A DNA stretch of 18,232 nt from JBOHWJ01 sp050736615 (GTDB lineage Bacteria > Desulfobacterota > Binatia > Binatales > Binataceae), in contig JBOHWL010000184.1 of the NCBI GenBank assembly GCA_050736615.1, positions 1 through 18,232 of the forward strand, in the 5' to 3' direction. Below, in pieces: positions 14,949-18,232 of the stretch; position 1 is the first letter of the stretch, and every line of letters begins with the position of its first letter. The position numbers and the translations under genes are program-made. The notes under the pieces were generated by a model. That model was not told the DNA's origin and made no database searches. It saw only the letters and a program-made list of their open reading frames with translations.

Positions 14949-16580
14949 TCATCTCGGTACTGCCAATAACATAGCATCGAGCAGGCGTTTTTCCTCGCTG
15001 TCGCGCGGATAGAGCGCCGAAAGCGCGTTGGCGAGGCGGACGAAATCGGGGCCGCGTTCGGTTTCGGCTTTGAGCATCGTCCGTAATGCGTTCGATTTAC
15101 CGGCTGCCTGCAACAACATGGCGATATGCACGCGGTCGAGCGTCGTGTTACCGGGTTTCAATGTTGGCGCTTCATCGCGGCCGCCTGGGCCGGATTTTTT
15201 CCTTCTGGCATGCATCTCAGGCTGAAAGCCTGAGCCACTTACGGCTGGTTTGGTATCGCCGAGCAGCGAATATTGGGTTGGACCGCTGCGGTTGTGTTCG
15301 ATAATTTCGGCCGCGCCGGCGGCGCCGTCTTCGCCCAGGAGCGATTCGGCGCGTTCACGTATCGGTAGCAGGCGGACGATTCCCTTCTTGTTCTCGATGA
15401 TGCGGTTTTCCCAATTCTCCAGATGGATTCCGAGCGGCTGCGAAAAGCGGCGCACCACGTCATAAATCAGCGTCAGGCCTTTTTTCGGCGTAGCGCCGGT
15501 TTCATCATCATCGTCGGGGTCTTCGGCTCGATCGTTCTCTGAGGCGCCGTTATCCGCGCCATTTGGGCTGGTTGATTGGATTGTCCAAAGAAACAGCGCG
15601 GTAAGGCGGGAGTCTTCTTCGAGCGCGCCGGCGGCGCCGTTGCGGGCGCGGGCTTCGGCGGTGCCGAGCACCTGGCCGAGCGCGGTGCGTCCGACGATTT
15701 CCCAGACGTACGCGAGAAAGCCGCGTTTATGCGGTTCAGATGCTTCTGGATTCCCGCCGAGCGGGATTTCACGCCCTTCGGCGTCCTCGACCCGTGAATA
15801 ACGGCTGTAAACTTCCATTGCCGGGCCGATACAGGCGAAGACCAGGTCGGCGCCGCGCACGCCTTCGGCGGAAAGCCGTTCCATCCAGTCGCCGATGCGG
15901 TTAGGAAGTTCACGGAAGACCTCGGCCCAGTCGCCGATGGGAGCATCTTCTGGTCGCGGTCGACAGACGAGATGAACACTTGCGAGCAGCATTGCTTTGC
16001 CGTCGCCCGATTGTTGGCCGCTCATCTTGTTTCTCATCTCTGTCTCAATCGGCCAAGAAGCGGTTATAATCCAACCGGCTTTAACCATTCCTCCAAGAAG
16101 CGCTTCCCAACCCTCGGTGGTCTTGTGCGCGAAGACTACGCATGCCGCCCCGTCCGCGCGAAGGGCACGTTTGCCCACGAGAAAGGCTTGGGCCATCCGT
16201 TCTTCGAAGAAGTTTCTATTCTTTCGCACTCCGGCTATAGCTTGAAAAGTCTCGTCTTCGATGTTCTCACGCTTTTTTGGCGAAAGCGGATTTTCAGGCT
16301 CGAAAGGATCTCGCAGGAGTTCAGCGGGTAGGATTCTCTTTAGCCAAACAAGAAAAAAATCTGAGGATTCCGCGTAGCCGATTGCATCGTAGTATGGCGG
16401 GTCAGTAAACCAAGCACTAGCAGTTTCGTCGGGCAATAGCGTATCGCAGGCATCTGCCAAGGTGACATGGCCGGGTAGCGCTCGGACCGACGCGACATTT
16501 TCAGCAACCTTCACGATCCAATCGACAGCACCGCCGAAAGCGCCAGAGCTTTCGGTCCATGGAACAGATTCGTAGTAGTC
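14949..16580 (-). CDS. DUF1156-type DNA methyltransferase, C-terminal part after an in-frame TGA
   Basis: This part is in the same frame as the N-terminal half and directly follows the TGA at 16581-16583. The first residues (DYYESVPW..SSGAFGGAVDW) match the family's expected continuation, so the two halves are one gene of 1015 codons. The catalytic motif IV DPPY lies at codons 532-535 of the joined gene (TDPPYYDAIGYAESSDFF), typical of N6-adenine (or N4-cytosine) DNA methyltransferases. A long C-terminal region follows, with an acidic linker (PDDDDET) and a palindromic insert near 15216-15234. A GTG at 16514 could restart translation, but without motif I the product would lack the SAM-binding site. 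The gene ends in TGA, so UGA is not read as Trp in this organism. Confidence 0.85.
   Translation of the reverse strand, partial: DYYESVPWTESSGAFGGAVDWIVKVAENVASVRALPGHVTLADACDTLLPDETASAWFTDPPYYDAIGYAESSDFFLVWLKRILPAELLRDPFEPENPLSPKKRENIEDETFQAIAGVRKNRNFFEERMAQAFLVGKRALRADGAACVVFAHKTTEGWEALLGGMVKAGWIITASWPIETEMRNKMSGQQSGDGKAMLLASVHLVCRPRPEDAPIGDWAEVFRELPNRIGDWMERLSAEGVRGADLVFACIGPAMEVYSRYSRVEDAEGREIPLGGNPEASEPHKRGFLAYVWEIVGRTALGQVLGTAEARARNGAAGALEEDSRLTALFLWTIQSTSPNGADNGASENDRAEDPDDDDETGATPKKGLTLIYDVVRRFSQPLGIHLENWENRIIENKKGIVRLLPIRERAESLLGEDGAAGAAEIIEHNRSGPTQYSLLGDTKPAVSGSGFQPEMHARRKKSGPGGRDEAPTLKPGNTTLDRVHIAMLLQAAGKSNALRTMLKAETERGPDFVRLANALSALYPRDSEEKRLLDAMLLAVPR
15216..15234. repeat. Perfect palindrome inside the methyltransferase gene
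   Basis: CTCAGGCT (15216-15223) and AGCCTGAG (15227-15234) are perfect inverted copies around a 3-nt GAA loop. On the coding strand this falls in-frame in a low-conservation linker (SGSGFQPEMHARRKK). Similar GC-rich palindromes are dispersed in some soil-bacterial genomes. Only one copy is in this window, so repetition cannot be shown here. Confidence 0.5.
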
Positions 16581-16583
16581 TCA
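16581..16583 (-). other. In-frame TGA interrupting the methyltransferase
   Basis: The codon after ARNALPIV is TGA, and the next codons continue the family sequence (DYYESVPW) without a frame change. Related DUF1156 proteins, as I recall them, have Trp at this point (P-M/I-V-W-D), so a single TGG to TGA change explains it. Confidence 0.8.
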
Positions 16584-17996
16584 AACTATCGGCAAAGCGT
16601 TTCGCGCCCACGTATTCCTGACTACGTCTCGCCCGGAATGCAGAGAGCAGTTCGCCGAACAATAGTCGGCGGTCCGGCTGACCGCCAAAGCTAACGATTG
16701 TCGCACTCCGTTTGTGCCTTGCCGACTGGACATCCTACGGACCGCGTCGGCGAGTGTGCACAGCGCAAGTTTCTGACGATTCGAAAAAATATCCCCCCAG
16801 GTCGCCACTCCATAGTTCGGGAGTCTCAGCCCCAGCGTGTTTTGCTTGGGTAGCAATTCGGCCGGAACGTGGCTGATTCCGTTAGGCAACTTCTCTTCGG
16901 CAAGTTTCGCGACCGCCTTGTGCGCTTTCCATACTTCGGCGTAATCGCGGTCCGTCGCCTCTCGATACTGTCTTCCGGTCTTGGCATCTTTGTGCGTCAC
17001 GACCGCAAGCAATCGGGCCCCGCCGATACGATTGCCCTTCGCGTCGAAAATCACGTCCGCACCGCCGCGCTGCTCCCGCAACTGAACGCGCACGCGTTCG
17101 ACTGGCAAAACTCTCTCGCATGCGGGGCAAGTCGCATTACCGCGCGCTACCGTCCCTGTTGGAACTTCCTTCGCGCTCTTGGGCTGGAAAACCTCGAATT
17201 CGACGTATGGCGTTTTGCCCTTCGGGCGTTTCACTTCATAGCGCAAGGCGCGCAGACGGTTCGCCTTTTTGCATAGCCAGAACGAGCGCACGAGCGGAAT
17301 CTCGGCGCCGCAATTCGGCGATTCGCATTTGACTGTCCGCGACCATAAATAGGCAATCGGAACGGCCCCATCGGGATCGTGCGGGTAATACTGCGCAAGC
17401 TCCTTCTGGGCCTGCTTCTTGATTTCCGCGCCGGCCTTGCGCAGTTCGTCGGCGAGCGCCGGACCGTGGCGCGGAATATCTTCGAGCATCACCTTCAGAA
17501 TCAGACATGCGACCGGATTCAGGTCGGAGGCAAACGCGTCGCATCCGAGCCGCAACGCCTCCAGGGGAATCGAACCGCCGCCGGCGAATGTATCAACCAC
17601 GAGCGGCGCTTCATCGCCATGCGCCGCTTTGACCAGCCCGCGCCCGACTTCGAGATAGCGTGGATTGGCCGCGTTGTCCCAATTGGCGAAATCGCCGATA
17701 AACTTGAGCAACGCCTTGCGCAGCTCGATATCCAGTTTTCCAATATCGCGTATCAGCGCTGAAAGCAGCGCCCGCGCCTTGTCTTTGAAATCGCCTGGGC
17801 AATTCGGATCGCAGGGGTCGGGCAGCAGCAACGCCAGCAGCATCGCGCGGCAAGCCGCGAGCGGGCGGCGCGCCCACCACAGATGCAGCGTGCTCGGATG
17901 GCCGTGCCGGATGGATTTCTCGCGCGCGGAATGGCGGCTCACCACCGCAATCGGAAAATCCACCTCCGCCAACCGCTTACATTCCTTGGGTATCAC
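16581..17996 (-). CDS. DUF1156-type DNA methyltransferase, N-terminal part
   Basis: This encodes 471 residues up to an in-frame TGA. The DUF1156 start is clear: residues 8-50, with SAREKSIRHGHPSTLHLWWARRP. Motif I FAGGGS (137-142) begins the SAM-binding fold, with SDLNPVA at 157-163. A cysteine set (C224, C229, C290, C293, possibly C242) suggests a zinc knuckle. NYGVATWGDIFSNRQ at 394-408 is also typical. The motif order (SAM site first, DPPY far downstream in the second half) fits an alpha-type layout. GTG 17996 is 11 nt after the stop of the preceding gene, with AGAAGGG upstream but rather distant. On its own this half lacks the catalytic DPPY and should be inactive. With its partner ATPase it would protect or mark host DNA (inference). 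Confidence 0.87.
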   Translation of the reverse strand: MIPKECKRLAEVDFPIAVVSRHSAREKSIRHGHPSTLHLWWARRPLAACRAMLLALLLPDPCDPNCPGDFKDKARALLSALIRDIGKLDIELRKALLKFIGDFANWDNAANPRYLEVGRGLVKAAHGDEAPLVVDTFAGGGSIPLEALRLGCDAFASDLNPVACLILKVMLEDIPRHGPALADELRKAGAEIKKQAQKELAQYYPHDPDGAVPIAYLWSRTVKCESPNCGAEIPLVRSFWLCKKANRLRALRYEVKRPKGKTPYVEFEVFQPKSAKEVPTGTVARGNATCPACERVLPVERVRVQLREQRGGADVIFDAKGNRIGGARLLAVVTHKDAKTGRQYREATDRDYAEVWKAHKAVAKLAEEKLPNGISHVPAELLPKQNTLGLRLPNYGVATWGDIFSNRQKLALCTLADAVRRMSSRQGTNGVRQSLALAVSRTADYCSANCSLHSGRDVVRNTWARNALPIV

Positions 17997-18007
17997 AGCT
18001 TGATGAG

Positions 18008-18232
18008 CTAACCCTTCTTTCGTTTCCGGATGGTTGCTTGGTACGCCCTGTAGTCTTTGAGTGTAGATTCGAGATCCGCCACCGTCAGGCGTTTGATGAA
18101 GGCGACAACGTCATTCGAGTATCGGGTCAAGTTTCCCTCAGTCGCCGACCAGCAAAACTCTTTCTTTGCGCGGAAGTCATTTTTCCACGCCACAGCCTGA
18201 AAGATGTAGCTGTTCAATGCGCTGCCATGAAG
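18008..18232 (-). CDS. C-terminal part of an unknown protein (truncated by the window edge)
   Basis: The frame is open from the right edge to TAG at 18008, giving 74 codons of a larger gene. The visible tail is helical and basic at its end (LTVADLESTLKDYRAYQATIRKRKKG), with aromatic residues upstream (SYIFQAVAWKND). I recognise no family. An internal TTG at 18217 could be mistaken for a start, but the frame continues upstream of it. It ends 11 nt before the methyltransferase GTG, so it is most likely the preceding gene of the same operon; a helicase or specificity component would be expected there by analogy, but nothing in the tail proves it. Confidence 0.6.
   Translation of the reverse strand, partial: LHGSALNSYIFQAVAWKNDFRAKKEFCWSATEGNLTRYSNDVVAFIKRLTVADLESTLKDYRAYQATIRKRKKG

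Noticed and set aside
16581..16583. UGA recoded as tryptophan
   Set aside because: The same gene ends in TGA, as do the DUF433, TauD-like and vapB genes, so UGA is a stop in this genome.
1..18232. CRISPR array
   Set aside because: No regularly spaced direct repeats were found anywhere in the window.

Overview
This window reads as a stretch of chromosome (or a metagenome contig) from a Gram-negative soil- or sediment-type bacterium with moderately high GC. The Gram-negative call rests on a glutathione reductase, an exported DsbA-like thiol oxidoreductase, a probable lipoprotein of the cardiolipin synthase/PLD family and an exported DUF1566 protein. The phylum cannot be fixed from sequence alone. 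UGA is an ordinary stop codon here.

Left part (1-9000), mostly conserved metabolic genes. A decayed transposase tail (91-212) is followed by a minus-strand glutathione reductase (384-1736). Next comes a tight minus-strand cluster read from right to left: an exported thioredoxin-fold protein (5101-6213), a small SCP2-like protein (4583-5020), a ferritin-like diiron protein with a complete set of candidate metal ligands (3423-4571), and a tandem paralogue that has lost most of those ligands (2308-3417). The last three are only 11 and 5 nt apart. They look like a co-translated and, to my knowledge, uncharacterised oxidase/oxygenase-type unit. To the right lie a plus-strand tRNA-Leu(UAG), a PLD-superfamily lipoprotein and a TauD/TfdA dioxygenase.

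Middle (8937-10800). A 575-nt gap holds an inverted repeat just upstream of an exported, cysteine-rich DUF1566 protein (9512-10369). After a possible terminator comes a frameshifted minimal nucleotidyltransferase remnant, whose 5' end overlaps the predicted promoter of a vapBC-type toxin-antitoxin pair (10798-11441).

Right part (11452-18232), a minus-strand defence-type operon entering from beyond the right edge. It contains the tail of an unknown protein (18008-18232), a DUF1156-type DNA methyltransferase (14949-17996) split by a single in-frame TGA, a DUF433/DUF5615 toxin-antitoxin pair whose toxin is frameshifted, and an intact DUF499 ATPase (11452-14223). Methyltransferase plus DUF499 ATPase is the core of a known but poorly understood class of DNA-modification/anti-phage loci. 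The nested toxin-antitoxin module and the adjacent vapBC make this a small defence island.

Four accessory genes (transposase, nucleotidyltransferase, DUF5615 toxin, methyltransferase) each show a lesion of one or a few bases, while the metabolic genes look intact. Either the island is decaying or the assembly has local errors; read-level data would decide.
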